Below are positions 1-11,493 of a DNA stretch of 64,000 nt, one piece after another. Source of the stretch: Prostheceraeus crozeri. Its lineage: Eukaryota > Platyhelminthes > Polycladida > Euryleptidae. The notes under the pieces were generated by a model. The model searched no databases, was not told where the DNA came from, and saw only the letters and a program-made list of their open reading frames with translations. How positions within the stretch are numbered: the first letter of the stretch is position 1; every line of letters begins with the position of its first letter. The position numbers and the translations under genes were made by a program. The DNA is taken from positions 62,001 to 126,000 of the forward strand of contig CAJQUW010005272.1 in the NCBI GenBank assembly GCA_907163375.1, given 5' to 3'.

Positions 1-1330
1 TACAGACAGCGATAAAATGGAAAGTTGCAGGCATCAATAGATTGCTGCAAAAAGTCTATCATTGTCTTCTGATCTGAAAGTCACGATAGAAATTATGGAA
101 TTATTGTTTGTTCATGAAAATTGGCTTTCCCGGGCTCAGGATTTAAGTGCAGGAGTGATTGATGGAGGCTACACTTCCAGTCCTGCGTGAGATTCAAAGG
201 ACCTTTTTTTCTACAAACCTGGGGTCATAAACATGGTCCACGACATCAAACTACCTACGGGTAATTTGACAAAACAGTGCCAATAGGCAGTTCAAGGCAT
301 GTTGTCAAATCATTGAATCAAACATCTATCTAACAATCCCACGTCAATATTCATTTGAAATAGGCTGCATATAGTAACAAAGCGCAGTGGATTTCAATTA
401 TGTATCTCAGAAAAATAAAGCCACTTCAATTTGACCGTTTTTTCTTTATGAGTACCAAGATGTCGCTGCATATTTCAATAACCATGTCAACGAAATGATT
501 ATTAGGTCTTTCTCGCTAGGCTATTTTTCTTAATGGCTAGCGAAATAGCTGGATAAGTCAATAGTACACAAAAGAAAGTTTAAGTAGACCTATTTAGATT
601 CCCTATGATTCGATTCGCGAATCACGACCCGATTCGATTCGACTCAAAATTTGACGATTCGCAGGTCCCTAAACAATGACTGTCTCATAAGGTTGATAGC
701 CAAAATATCACACCCACTTTGAGTTGTTGCTGAGTATGTGACGAAAAAGATATCGTTCAGCAGTTGAGACAGCGTGCATTGTGTTCAGCTCTGTACTATC
801 GAAATAGAGAAAAATGACAAGAGCGTACAGCTTCTATCGACAAAGAGAACAAAATATAGAGATCTTGGAGAAGAACAACTTTTCAATAAAGAAAAAAGCG
901 GAGATTTGAATGGCCTGCAAGACGACACTGAAATTGAAATGATCGACAGACGAGAAATCTTCGACTCCGCGAACTTCGACATTTAGCACCGAACTAAGTG
1001 ACTGTTGTTTCATAGTTTTTCGAAGGTTCGTGATCCCGACAACTCGAGGGCTATAAACCCGATTTCCATCACGAGCTTCAAAAAGCCACGGAATGACAGA
1101 CTTAATTCATGCTTAGTAACCTAGATAGTTGAATACATCGATTTTCAACAAGCAGTTTGACATTGAAATAATTTTCCTACTAATTAAAAGTATACATAAA
1201 TACTTGTTTTACAGATGAAATGTGTTATAGAGAATCCTTCATAAATTAGTCAGATATCCATGGAAAGTACAAATTAAGTGACTTTCAATTATAAAAATGA
1301 TTATCTACATTTCTAACACTTTCATCACAT
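1..1330. other. No recognisable gene; short hAT-end-like patch
   Basis: AT-rich sequence without a supported gene. The only notable patch is about 595-675, where GATTCGATTCG-type words occur in both orientations and the stretch ends in GCAGGTCCCTA. It could be the decayed end of a DNA transposon, but no partner end or target-site duplication was found. Confidence 0.4.
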
Positions 1331-1398
1331 GTTGCTGTTGGATTTCTATTCTTGATAGTTCTAGGATTTTTTATCATATGTTGGATTCCTATTCTTAG
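1331..1398. repeat. Left remnant of a 50-bp minisatellite
   Basis: About one and a half diverged units of the repeat that resumes at 2611 (TTGGATTTCTATTCTTG...TCTAGGATTTTTTATCA). The array is interrupted here by the insertion at 1399-2610. The last bases, TTCTTAG (1392-1398), recur immediately right of the insertion. Confidence 0.75.
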
Positions 1399-2610
1399 CA
1401 ATGTTGGGTCTTGGGTTCGCTCTTGAGTTTGGGTAGTCTTGGGGGGTACCCAAGAAACTTGGGGTGCGGACCCAAGGGCTTGGTTAACCCCCCAAGACTA
1501 AAGAAATTGTCCATGAATAATCATTTGCGGTTTTCTTGGAAAATTTCTGCCAAAGTATAAGACCACATCATATCACAGCAAGTAATCTACATGTAAGCTT
1601 ACATACATGTACATGTAAATATGTAACCTACTTCAACCACATGATTGGTCTTTCTATGATAAAACTGTGCTATCATCAACTTTGATATGGACCTACCGTT
1701 AATGTCTATCTGATAGTTTGTTTAATTAGCTTTTTAAACTATGATTCGATTACCTATGGCTTCTTTCTAAATTTAATCCATTAGTAAGGGGATCCGTGTA
1801 AGATATGTAATGGGGGGCATATTGTGTTAGAGAGAATTTTTGTGTATATCCTTTTGCGTGAAATAAAACAAATAATAAATGAAAAAATGCAATGCATTAA
1901 ACCAATACCTATATAACGCTTATGCTGTTGAATTGGTAGCCTACAATAATTCGTAGATAACTTGCTTCATATAACCCCTTGCCCTGAAAGTTAAAAGCTT
2001 CAGTCTATATTGTTTATTCTACTAATAGTCTACATGTATTAGAAATAGAAAGATATCGTTATCATTTAATGCAGTGACATTCTTTGATGATTGCTTCTTA
2101 CGATTAGTAAAAATATTACATCTATATTTGTGCTATTTTCGTCTTACACGAGGCCTATGTTATGTGTGTTTCGTTCCTCGATCAGACATGTTGCAAGGAA
2201 TGTAGCTTAGTCATGTATGTTGTTCTAATTAGGAAATTATTAGGTTGAAGACATAAACAGGGTTGATGATATTAAGCCCAGAGATAACCTATGCCGATAA
2301 TTTAAACTTTAAGCTGAATATTAATATGGCCTCAATTCCACAATAACAAATTCATGTAATAAATAGCAATTAACATGAGCATTAGATATATATTAATTGG
2401 ATAGCAATATGTAAAATATGGCATGATTCAAAATATCTTTATGCAATTTTAAATGTCAATCAAAATCCCAAACATGTTCAGGAAATTGTCGTCCCACTTC
2501 ATAAGGGAAATAGCTATTATTGGGTCCAATCTTGAGGGTTACCCAAGATTAATCTTGTTCTTGGGTCTTGGGGGGTACACCAAACCCAAGTCCCTTGGAC
2601 CCAAACCTTG
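1399..2610. mobile_element. Non-autonomous hAT-like DNA transposon (about 1.2 kb)
   Basis: This 1212-bp insertion splits a minisatellite. The left end begins CAATGTTGGGTC; the right end, read inward, begins CAAGGTTTGGGTC, giving imperfect terminal inverted repeats. Both ends carry subterminal CTTGGGGGGTAC blocks (about 1438-1455 and 2566-2580). TTCTTAG occurs on both sides (1392-1398 and 2611-2617), a 7-bp duplication that may be a degraded 8-bp one. Terminal CA and a 7-8-bp duplication suit the hAT superfamily. The interior is AT-rich and has no transposase-like reading frame, so the element is non-autonomous. Family assignment is inference from the ends only. Confidence 0.65.
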
Positions 2611-2940
2611 TTCTTAGTTGAAATTTCAAGGATTTTTATCACATGTTGGATTTCTATTCTTGCTCAGTGAAATTCCAAGGTATTTTTTATCACTGTTGGA
2701 TTTCCTATTTATTTACTCAGTGAAATTTCTAGGATTTTTTATCACCTGTTGGATTTCTATTCTTGCTCAGTGAAATTTCTAGGATTTTTATCACCTGTTG
2801 GATTTCTATTCTTGCTCAGTGAAATTTCTAAGATTTTTTATCACCTGTTTGATTTCTATTCTTGCTCAGTGAAATTTCTAGGATTTTTTTATCACCTGTT
2901 GGATTTCTATTCTTGCTCAGTGAAATTTCTAGGATGCTTG
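2611..2940. repeat. 50-bp minisatellite, about 6 copies
   Basis: Tandem units of about 50 bp built on GTTGGATTTCTATTCTTGCT followed by CAGTGAAATTTCTAGGATTT and TTTATCACCT. The leftmost units are most diverged and the four rightmost are nearly identical, as expected when a tandem array homogenises locally. Short open frames across it are by-products of the repeat. Confidence 0.9.
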
Positions 2941-3070
2941 AAAGATCATTTCGAAATTGTAACTTTTTCAATACCTTCTGAGAAAATAGTGCAGGCTTAG
3001 ATTGCATTTTGGGTTTCAAAACAAGACTTGACAATTCTCAAAACTTAAATCAGAATGACAGACCAAGGTT

Positions 3071-4053
3071 TCACATATAGAAAATTAACAACTCACCTTC
3101 ATGAGCCGGAGCCTCTTCCACCTTTAACGACAGCGAGCGGACACGGCAGCACCTCGATATTGACCAACTGCCCTCCTCATCATTGTCACCAACTCGCCTT
3201 CTACATCCCATACAAACGTACTGTGACGGAGGAGAGTTCACACCTTTTTTATCCATTCCAGAGATAATGGAGAGAGCAAAAGTGAAATCTTGGAATGAAA
3301 CTTTCCCTCCGTTAGCAGGAAATGTGAAGTTTTGATGTCCAATCTTCACCTCAAACTTCGGCTGGTCACCGAAAGCTTCAGCGTCTCTGACGCCCGTCAA
3401 CAAGCTCGTCGCCCAAAACAATCCGTCCATTAGATTTAACGAAGAAATCCTTTTCCTCAAATTGCTTGACAACATTCCTTCAGGTGAGATTGGCCACTGA
3501 TCCCGTGCCTGAATACATTAACCATCTTGTGGTTGCCATTCGAGATCTAGACAGGGATTGTTTTCCACGGCTGTTATGATTTCCATTCTCAGGAATCTTT
3601 AGTTGCGACATGGTCTTGCTAATATTGATAATCCTTCCATTGAATGCATAAGTCATTCCAGCAGAGTTTTGGAATTATGTATTTGTACGTCCGATCGAAT
3701 GGCCTCACGCGGTAATGTTTGTGACGGCCATTCAATAACACGTTAAATGTTTCGTGTTGGAGCTGGCGTGGGGAGAGTCTTCTGAAAGGACCAGCGCCAG
3801 CTCCACCCTCTTCGAGCCATCTCTTCACTCTCTCTCCACATCCCGGAGAGTAAAATCCAGATCATAGTCTTCCTCCGCCTGTCATCGGATTTGAAGACAT
3901 AATGACCGAAAATGCCAAAATGTCCCTGTCCAAACTCTCCATGACTTCGCTCAAAGTTGTTTCAGGTGAAAACGCGAAGATCTTGTCGAGAACTGATATC
4001 TTCAGGCAAATATAACTACTCTCCAAGTTCACTGCAAGGAAATGATTACTCAA
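3071..4053 (-). other. Unrecognised coding-like blocks
   Basis: Three minus-strand open stretches (4053-3862, 3828-3619, 3475-3071) are richer in GC than their surroundings and look protein-like, for example the segments RWLEEGGAGAGPFRRLSPRQ and KFEVKIGHQNFTFPANGG. They do not share one frame. I do not recognise a family. They may be exons of an unknown host gene or pieces of a decayed mobile element. The shortness of each block and the lack of a clear splice chain keep confidence low. Confidence 0.25.
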
Positions 4054-4139
4054 ACATGAATCAGTTTATCAGAGCAGGGATGGATTCGATATGTTTTTCA
4101 AAATACCTTCAAGGAGCTTCGGGCAATATCGTCGTCAAA

Positions 4140-4215
4140 ACCAGCAATCCCTGACTATTCCTGGATTCATTTATGGACAATCCTATACCTGACTATTCCA
4201 GGATTCATTCATCGA
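4140..4215. repeat. Short two-copy tandem repeat, about 38 bp
   Basis: CCTGACTATTCCTGGATTCAT and a near copy, CCTGACTATTCCAGGATTCAT, lie in tandem, each followed by a GACAATC word. Two units only. Confidence 0.6.
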
Positions 4216-4270
4216 CAATCTTTTTCCTCCATACGGTAACTAGTCAAAACCGTTTTCATATTCTGCTCAC

Positions 4271-4350
4271 TTGAGGTTTTGTGATATATCGTTAATAAAT
4301 TAGCTATAATTTGAGGTTTTGTGATATATCGTTAATAAATTAGCTATAAT
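4271..4350. repeat. Perfect 40-bp tandem duplication
   Basis: Two adjacent identical 40-bp units (4271-4310 and 4311-4350) beginning TTGAGGTTTTGTGATATATC, with a 5-bp start of a third. Identity of the copies indicates a very recent slippage duplication or an assembly duplication. Confidence 0.95.
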
Positions 4351-4355
4351 TTGAG

Positions 4356-5751
4356 AAAGCATGTTTTCTGCAATAATACATTTGAAATAATTTTTGAAGC
4401 AATGTCATGGAAACATTCATTCTCAGAAATCTCCTAGAAATCCATGGACATTTCAAAAGTTCCTCCATGGAGATCTCCATAGATATCCATATCGACGGCA
4501 AGCTTGGCGTTTATGCATGAATGATTAAAATTCTTAAGTTGGAAAAAGATATGTACAAAAGGAGAGGTACAAAACAGGGTTGCAAACGGTCAGATTTTAC
4601 TCAACCCAAATCAACCTGCAACCGGTGTAGGCCTATATATATAGATATAGATTCACATATTATAGATATTCACGTGTCTTATCACAAGCTATTAAGCATC
4701 GACATAAAATACTTACAAGCTGTACTTTTTCAATAGTATAATCTTTCCTTACACAAAAGTTTCAAATTTTTCATATTATGACACAATTTAAATATAGATG
4801 AAGTCTGATGCGTGATCTGCACAAAGCGAAGGATCATGGGTGCAGTATAAAATGTGTCAAGCGAACGTAAGTAAAATAAACCAAGTTTATCCCAAACTAT
4901 ACTATGTGCAAAATGTGTTATCGATTAGAGACCGATTGTGTTAAGGAAAAAACCTCGGTCGTTGTTTAATTTTCGAAATGATCACTTTTACTGACGTTCT
5001 ATCGTTCCCTACATTGACAAAACTGATATAAAATTCATTGATCAAAAAATGTGACGGAGTTCTTACCACTACAGGTTGCCATTTCTCCAAATGAATTAAA
5101 AAATCATAATCCAAAATTTTGATCCTGGAAAGCAAAAATGTAAAATTCACTTCATGCTCAACTAAATAGCCTTCTATTAGAATCATTAAGAATATCATGT
5201 TGAAATATGATTATTTGATTTCGAAATCTTCAGACATTTTTAAATATGGCAACCTGGTAATACAGGAGTTGAGTAAGGATTGAAGGTTCGAAATCGATTT
5301 TGATGTCATGAACAATTGGACAATGATGCTTTGAACGAAGACGATGGCTTGACAACCTTATTGTCATTCATGAAGCTTAAGCTTGAAAAGGATGATACTC
5401 AATCCTGCCTAGATAGTGTGAGGACTTCAAACAGTGCACGTGTGTTGGCGGGCAGAAAGGGACTGACATGGTGCAAATTGATCAGTAATGCAGCAGAATC
5501 CTGAAAAGGAAATAGTACCGCCACAGGATGTTGTGGTTTGAGCTTATTGATGATGCAAACATTGGAAGATCAGAAGAATTGCTGGTGTTATCCGGTCGAG
5601 CAAACCGGATGGTCGCTGAAGAAGTAATATAGACATTTCGGTTCATTAATAATAGAGACATTATATTATTAATATAGACACATCGAAAGCAGAGGCCGTT
5701 TTCACCTCTGTAAGGTTGAGCCAGTTTTTCACTTGTTCGCTTTAGATGTAG
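4356..5751. other. No recognisable feature
   Basis: AT-rich sequence. Short open frames here (4521-4736, 4941-5198, 5316-5504) have no recognisable motif and look like chance. Confidence 0.4.
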
Positions 5752-5955
5752 TTAACGACTAATGAAATGACCTCTTTCAACAGCATAGAGATGGACGAGG
5801 ATCTCGTCATTGGCGGGGTCGTCGTCGGCAGGGCAGATGTTTGGAACAGCCTTTTCGCCGATGCCGGCATCGAATTCCCATTCAACTCGTTCTATCAATC
5901 GCATCAATAATGCCACAACTCGACTTTCATACAAGTGCTGTGAATCCTTTCGCAA
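5752..5955 (-). other. Possible exon-like coding block, unknown
   Basis: A minus-strand open stretch with higher GC than its surroundings and a balanced composition (RVEWEFDAGIGEKAVPNICP, ADDDPANDEILVHLY). In the minus direction a CAG lies just before the most protein-like part and an AAG/AGGTCA word at its end, so an internal exon is conceivable. No family is recognised and no neighbouring exon was identified. Confidence 0.2.
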
Positions 5956-6632
5956 TTTGATAGCCGTATATCCTCATTCAGTAAAGTCAGTGTCGTGAAA
6001 AAAGAATCAGCGGTGGCTTTATCCACAGGTAACGAGCGAGGATTCTAAGCATTATGACACTCATTTGATCAATATTAGGTGCGGATCGAAATGCGATGAA
6101 ATGACCAAAAGCAGCTAAATAATGACCAATATAAAAAGGCTTGTGACAGAAGAGTCAATACATGTGTCGGTGCAGAATCATGCCGTGTTATATAGCATTG
6201 CTTCGAAAAATGGTTGTTGTAGTTTTACCTGCTCCCGTTCAGCGGATAGGAGGCTTCGTGTCAATACAATATGAAGCGACACACCCAGGAGGAAAATTAA
6301 TTATTGCTGGCGAGGAGTGACCCGTGGTGGAGAAAAAGTGTCTGGCCCTAAAGAATTGGCAAAAACATGGAGTAATTAACGGCATCAACTGAAGAGAAGT
6401 AAATTTATGGGAGAATTTTGCTTTTTGGTTTTCTTCTGACTTAAGACATGTACTAATTATCGTTTCCAAGACTAAATTGTGCACATTATGTGTTGTGTTT
6501 CACATCACCTACTCACTAATAGAAAGAAATTTAGTTTCTGTATCGGTTAATGACAGCATCCCATGTTAGTTCGTCTCAGGTATGTTAATGTTAGCCTCGC
6601 CACACATACAAATATCGGCAATTGGCTATGTT
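5956..6632. other. No recognisable feature
   Basis: Unremarkable AT-rich sequence left of the palindrome. AATTGGCTATGT (6620-6631) recurs at 6877-6888 and so brackets the palindrome. Confidence 0.4.
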
Positions 6633-6837
6633 GGAGTTGATTTGTGCTAATAGCCTTGCGGGTATAAAATAAAGATACTCTGTTGAGTAAATTTTCGATT
6701 TAATCTTCGTCAGACTCACATTTGTGAGAAGTCTGACGAAGAGCAAATGTGAGAGTCTGACAAAGATTAAATCGAAAATTTACTCAACAGAGTATCTTTA
6801 TTTTTTACCCGCAAGGCTATTAGCACAAATCAACTCC
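6633..6837. repeat. 205-bp near-perfect palindrome (MITE or foldback)
   Basis: The left arm reads GGAGTTGATTTGTGCTAATA, GCCTTGCGGG, then ACTCAACAGAGTAT on the complement. It is matched in reverse by the right arm ending CCCGCAAGGCTATTAGCACA then AATCAACTCC. Arms are about 85-90 bp, with a few mismatches and a short loop near 6735 that itself holds GTCTGACGAAG repeats. A 12-bp direct repeat (AATTGGCTATGT at 6620 and 6877) flanks a slightly larger interval and may be a duplication made at insertion. The transcript would form a long double-stranded hairpin. Confidence 0.9.
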
Positions 6838-7553
6838 ATTATTCAAACTCGGGTATGGCCAACGTATTTAGAAATTAATTGGCTATGTGGTTTGAACACT
6901 TGAATGAAGTGTTGAATGAACTACTCTTGAACACTTGCACTGAGCATCAAGTTGCAGTTTTCACTTAAGAGAAAACCACAAAGGGCTTGGAGTCTACCTC
7001 CACGCTTAAGTTACCTCCTGATTCCTGCTTCGTGTTTACTTCCTTATGGGAGCAATTTAAATCTAAATTATAAGCTTAGCTGTAATTAGATATAGAATTA
7101 TAGTATTTAAACAAAAGATCAATATTTTTCCAGGTGAGGGAAATTAAAAAAAATAAGCGCGATGCGTTCGACCGGCACAGCCAGTCATCGGCATTCGAAA
7201 TGCTGGACTCAGTAGTATAGAACTCTTCATGGTTCAAAGAAATTCATTTTTCGATGAATTTCCATTAGTCGAAATCATGAAGTCTTATCTTTATTACACG
7301 AATATTTCAATTTGAAAATCTCGGTCTATGGGCTGATAGATATCTACATAAGATTGACTACGGAGCGAAAAAAAATTTTAAGGAGTTCGGAATATACCGT
7401 GCCACAGACATCGAACACTAAGCATTATCGGAGTGTATATAGCAGGTATAGCATATCTTTGAGGTAGAGTCATTAGGCAACTCCGTATTTATTAAATCAC
7501 TTTCGATTACTAAGTGAACTCGAGGGATACAGGTGGCATCATAGAGTAGGGAT
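6838..7553. other. No recognisable feature
   Basis: No gene or repeat recognised apart from the second AATTGGCTATGT at 6877-6888. Confidence 0.4.
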
Positions 7554-7873
7554 ATGCAGGTAGAGTGTCGACTCAAAAAAGTATCTGTAAACAGTGAAAA
7601 CTTTTATATGAAAATATTCAGTTTTTTGCGGAGATCACGATCCCGTGGTCCAAAAAAATATTTGAGCAGATTTAAAAAAGTCAAAATTTTGCAATTTATA
7701 CACTACCGAGATGACTCTCCCTATATACATGTAAGTAGCAGTGGCGTCTTCTCCGTACCTTCTATAGGCCTTCGGCGCATCCTCAAAAATAATTTACCAA
7801 CATTTTGACAAAAAAGTCAAAATTTGCCAATTTATATAGGCCTACTTACCGAGATGACTCTCCTAAATATGTA
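7554..7873. repeat. Dispersed repeat R1, copy A, left part
   Basis: Matches 12515-12680 (shared words TTCAGTTTTTTG, CGTGGTCCAAAA, AAAAAAGTCAAAATTT, ACCGAGATGACTCTCC). The last segment occurs twice in copy A (about 7674-7735 and 7811-7873), separated by a hAT-end-like piece. Copy A is interrupted at 7873 by the LINE and resumes at 11921. Copy B at 12.5-12.8 kb shows the uninterrupted arrangement. Confidence 0.8.
7739..7810. mobile_element. End fragment of the hAT-like element seen at 49900
   Basis: Begins CAGTGGCGTCTTCTCCGTAC and continues AGGCCTTCGG, GCATCCTCAAAAAT, ACCAACATTT. This closely matches the left end of the complete element at 49900-50967. No right end was found nearby, so it is a truncated copy lying inside repeat R1. 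Confidence 0.7.
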
Positions 7874-7874
7874 A

Positions 7875-7896
7875 AGTAAGTAAGTAAGTAAGTAAG
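7875..7896 (-). repeat. LINE 3' tail, (CTTA)n
   Basis: About five CTTA units in the LINE's sense direction. Short 3' microsatellite tails replace poly(A) in CR1-type elements. The same tail ends the second LINE copy at 41601-41618. Confidence 0.9.
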
Positions 7897-8229
7897 CGTT
7901 TATTTCTCGTAAATGAAAATCTATACAGAGTGTTACAACTACATTCAAGTGAACTTCAAGTAATATGAAGCAGTAAAAATAAAAAAAAATTTGCTGCAAA
8001 ATCACACAATATGCGTACATGTACATTGAAAGATATGCTAACTATGTTTGAAAGAGCACTTTATATTATGCTGAATCATAAAAGGGAAAAAGGAACGGAG
8101 CGAATTTCTGTTCGAAACAATAGGATAGGAATAGTTATTTGAAAGAGCTAATTTACGCGGCAAAAGATCGCTCAACAAATGCTCTGAGTCACTTTCAATT
8201 ACACTGAACAAGTTTTGTGACAATTTAAT

Positions 8230-10690
8230 TCACCTACGTTCTAAAAAAACATCACATTTGTCACATTTTGATAGACCATTGCACATAATGCGATGGGCTC
8301 TCTTTTCAACTTTTACAAGCACATTGTTATCTTTTTTATTGAGACCAACGAAGACTGGAGAAAGCATAGTCAAAAACTAATCGAATGATTGCCAAATATA
8401 TGTCATGTAACTTTATAGTGGAAACAAGGGGCTTTAATCGGCGAAGAAGATGTAAGCGACGACTGGCCTTTACACGCAAGTAATTCACATGATTGTCCCA
8501 TGTTAATGTGTCATTCCAAAATAACACCTAGACATTTTGCCATAGAAACTCGATTTACAGAAAGTGGCTCATCAAAAAATATGGGATTTCGGGAAACAAG
8601 CATGACATTAGACTTACTGGTATTCAACGTTAACATATTTAATGAACACCGTCGTGCAACGTTCAAAGTTTCATCTTCAATAGCGCTACGAATACAAGAT
8701 GCATTACCGTTGGAAAATGGAACAACAATGCTGACATCATCGGCATATTTGACCATAGTACTCTCGTCAGATATACAACACAGATCTTTTATATACAGAC
8801 AAAAAATGAAAGGTCCCAACACTGAACCTTGTGGGACACCACGAGAAATATTGACTGAACGAGAGAAGTGCCCATCTATTTTTACAACAGCTTTTCTGTG
8901 CTCAAAATAGGATCTAAGCCAAACAACAAGTTCGATCGGAAAGTGCATATTCAACATCTTTTCAAATACAATATTGTGATCAACACAGTCAAATGCTCTT
9001 GTCAAGGTCAAAATTCAGAATTGCACAACAAGTTTTTGCCGATCATCAAAAGCACGCAGTGAAGCATCAACTAGCTTAATTAGAGCGGTGGTGGTGGAAG
9101 ATCCTTTTCGGAAACCATGTTGCTCTCTTCCAAAATTTATGAAAAACATTTCGGCATAGCGGTTAAGAATAATTCGTTCCAGTAGTTTGGAGAGAACTGA
9201 AAAGTTGAAATATATCGTAGTTTTTCTACATCAGGAGGCTTAGTTTTAGGAAGCTGGACAATAACTGCAGTCTTCCATCTGGACGGGAATATCATCTCCT
9301 TCAAGGAAGAATTATAAATGGCAGCCAATGGCTTTGAAATGACATCTGCGAGAAGTTTATATAACCGAGTAGGAATAGTGTCAATGCCAGATGATTTATT
9401 GAGAGGCAGCTTTTTCAACATGTTGTATACCTCTTGACTTGTCAACTTCATTGAACCAATTCTCCATTTAAATTGCCACATGCATTTATCTTCATCATAT
9501 CATCAATAGACGAGAGAAGCATTGAGCAACTTTATCAGCAATAAGATCAAGAAGATTATCAACACTGCCTTTCTCTGAAATCAAATGAGAAAAGTCATTT
9601 ATAGTTTTCGGCTTAGTTTGACAAGCAAACAATTCCCAGAGTCCATTCGGAGAAGACATTATTTTACTTGCCCAAATCTCTTTAGCACGAAGAATTTCTT
9701 TTTTCACCTTTTCTTTCAGCTCGTTATATCGCACCCAGTTCTTTGCACGAAAAGCAGCCCACCGCTCGTGAATAAGATTTTTTGTGAGTGGTGTCATCCA
9801 TTCTTTATCATTCTGAGTTATTGGAATGTATTTGAATGGAACAAACTTTTCGATCAAAAAGTTCAAACAGTTGATGAAGGTATCCAACTTTTGTTCAACA
9901 CCATCTACACCTTGAGTAACACCACTCCAATCGATTTTACAGGCGTGGTAATACAAAGAATCAATATTCGATTGTCTAAAATCATAAAGTCTATGATATC
10001 GTACACAGTTGGATTGTAAATGACTTTGATTCTTAGGAGTGCAGGTTAGCATCAAGTGATCGAACGTACCAAGCGGAGCATCATATTTTACACCAATTTC
10101 ATCATAAATCATGCACAAATCTTTAGATACAAGAATGTGATCAAGGATGGCATTTTTTCTTGTCGACTGAACAATGAGATCAATTAAATCTAAATCAAAA
10201 CACAATGCTTCAATATTAAAAAAATTCAAATCACCAACTACAATTGATGAAAATATGGCTTTCTTGTTAGAAAATCGTCGAAAATTTCCATATACTGGCA
10301 TGGATGCTAGAGAGTTCTTCGGAGCTTAAATTAGGAGGTATATACAAGCACAACAGTAAATATTTAGAGAATTGAACTCTACAATCAAATATTCTATGTC
10401 GCACCGGAGATTGTACATAGATGTAATATTCAAAAATGGCAAAATTGAATTTACATACACAGCGACTCCTCCACCTCTACGATGGCAGCGATCATTTCGA
10501 ATACTCAAATATCCTGGAATATCAATAAGAGTTGAGTCAACATATCACTTAACCATGTTTTCTGTCACACAAATTAAATCAGGAGATTCAGTGAAGCAGC
10601 AATTTTAAGCTCATCAATTTTCGGTAGCAATGAACGAGCATTTAAAAGAGTAATAGAGGGATAGCCGACACTTGGTAAAAATCTCAATGA
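8230..10690 (-). pseudogene. LINE ORF2: endonuclease plus reverse transcriptase, frameshifted
   Basis: Reading from 10690 downward. The endonuclease starts LLNARSLLPKIDELKI (about 10655), then PDLICVTETWLSD in another frame, RNDRCHRRGGGVAVYV (10508-10450), GDLNFFNI, ILDHILVSKD and FDHLMLTC (10220-10040). Reverse transcriptase follows: LPLNKSSGIDTIP (about 9400), EQHGFRKGSSTTTALIKLVD (about 9120-9060), AFDCVDHNI, GVPQGSVLGP and the catalytic KYADDVSIVV (about 8750). The C-terminal part has WNDTLTWDNHVNYL and a Cys-rich RAHRIMCNGLSKCDKCDVF (about 8300-8235). ORF2 begins in a frame overlapping the last codons of ORF1. At least five frame changes separate these blocks, so it cannot encode a working enzyme as read. 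Confidence 0.9.
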
Positions 10691-11475
10691 AAATTTGAAT
10701 TTATGTTTCCATTTGTCTGCACTTGTACAATCTTTCCTCTCTTAGTCACAACGTTTTCACCACGATCTCGTCTGCTTTTCAATTCAAGACGGAGAGCCTT
10801 GCATTTCTCTCTTTCCATCTTTGTTTGGTCAGGATTAATGAAAATATTCGAAAGTGATGTTGTATTTCGAAGCTTTCGAGCATTTCGAAGAATGTTTCCA
10901 CGTACATCATCATCAGCACATTTGAATCTGAGAAGACGAGGCTGAACAGAAGCCGATGCTCGTCCAATACGATGACAAGCCGTAATGTCAACTGAAAAAA
11001 TTCCAATAGCCTCACAGATTTTAGCGACGGACTCTTTATCACTTTCAATTCTTGATTCGGCAGAGCCTGATGTTATTTCAGCAAGACCTGATATAATCAG
11101 GAAGCTACGTCTCTTCAAGCGTTCTTCGAACTCATTGCACATATCCTCAATGGTGACAGGATTTGTATTTGCAATTTTGTTGTACTCATTTTGCAGAATA
11201 TCATATTTCTTCTGCAAATCTGTGTGTTTCTCAATCTGCAAGTTCAATTGATCTGATACTGGCTTCAGATGTTTCTGAAGATGAGTCTCGAATAATGATG
11301 ATAAAGCATTGCTGTCAAGTGATTCTCTTGTTCTCGTTGGAGAAACCGATAGAGCTCTATTGTTTGTTTGACTTTTCAAATGCATTATAGCTTTGACCAT
11401 ATCTTTCTTAGTTATTTGTGTCTTCTTTAGAAGGTCACACTCAGACATAGATATCATTTCATCCAAGGTCACCAT
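10684..11475 (-). CDS. LINE ORF1 protein (coiled coil plus RRM-like)
   Basis: 263 codons from the ATG at 11475; five upstream codons are open but begin with TTG. An N-terminal region rich in K, S and T is followed by a heptad-like coiled coil (about residues 65-115: LFETHLQKHLKPVSDQL, LQKKYDILQNEYNKI). Then comes an RRM-like nucleic-acid-binding core (RRSFLIISGL, ITACHRIGRA, QPRLLRFKCADDDVRGNIL, IFINPDQTKMEREKCKALRL). This is the layout of L1/CR1-type ORF1 proteins, which trimerise and coat the element's RNA. It is uninterrupted although ORF2 downstream is broken, and its stop codon overlaps the start of ORF2 in another frame. It is a transposon gene, not a host gene. Confidence 0.85.
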   Translation of the reverse strand: MVTLDEMISMSECDLLKKTQITKKDMVKAIMHLKSQTNNRALSVSPTRTRESLDSNALSSLFETHLQKHLKPVSDQLNLQIEKHTDLQKKYDILQNEYNKIANTNPVTIEDMCNEFEERLKRRSFLIISGLAEITSGSAESRIESDKESVAKICEAIGIFSVDITACHRIGRASASVQPRLLRFKCADDDVRGNILRNARKLRNTTSLSNIFINPDQTKMEREKCKALRLELKSRRDRGENVVTKRGKIVQVQTNGNINSNFH

Positions 11476-11493
11476 TTTTAAAAAAGTCAAAAA

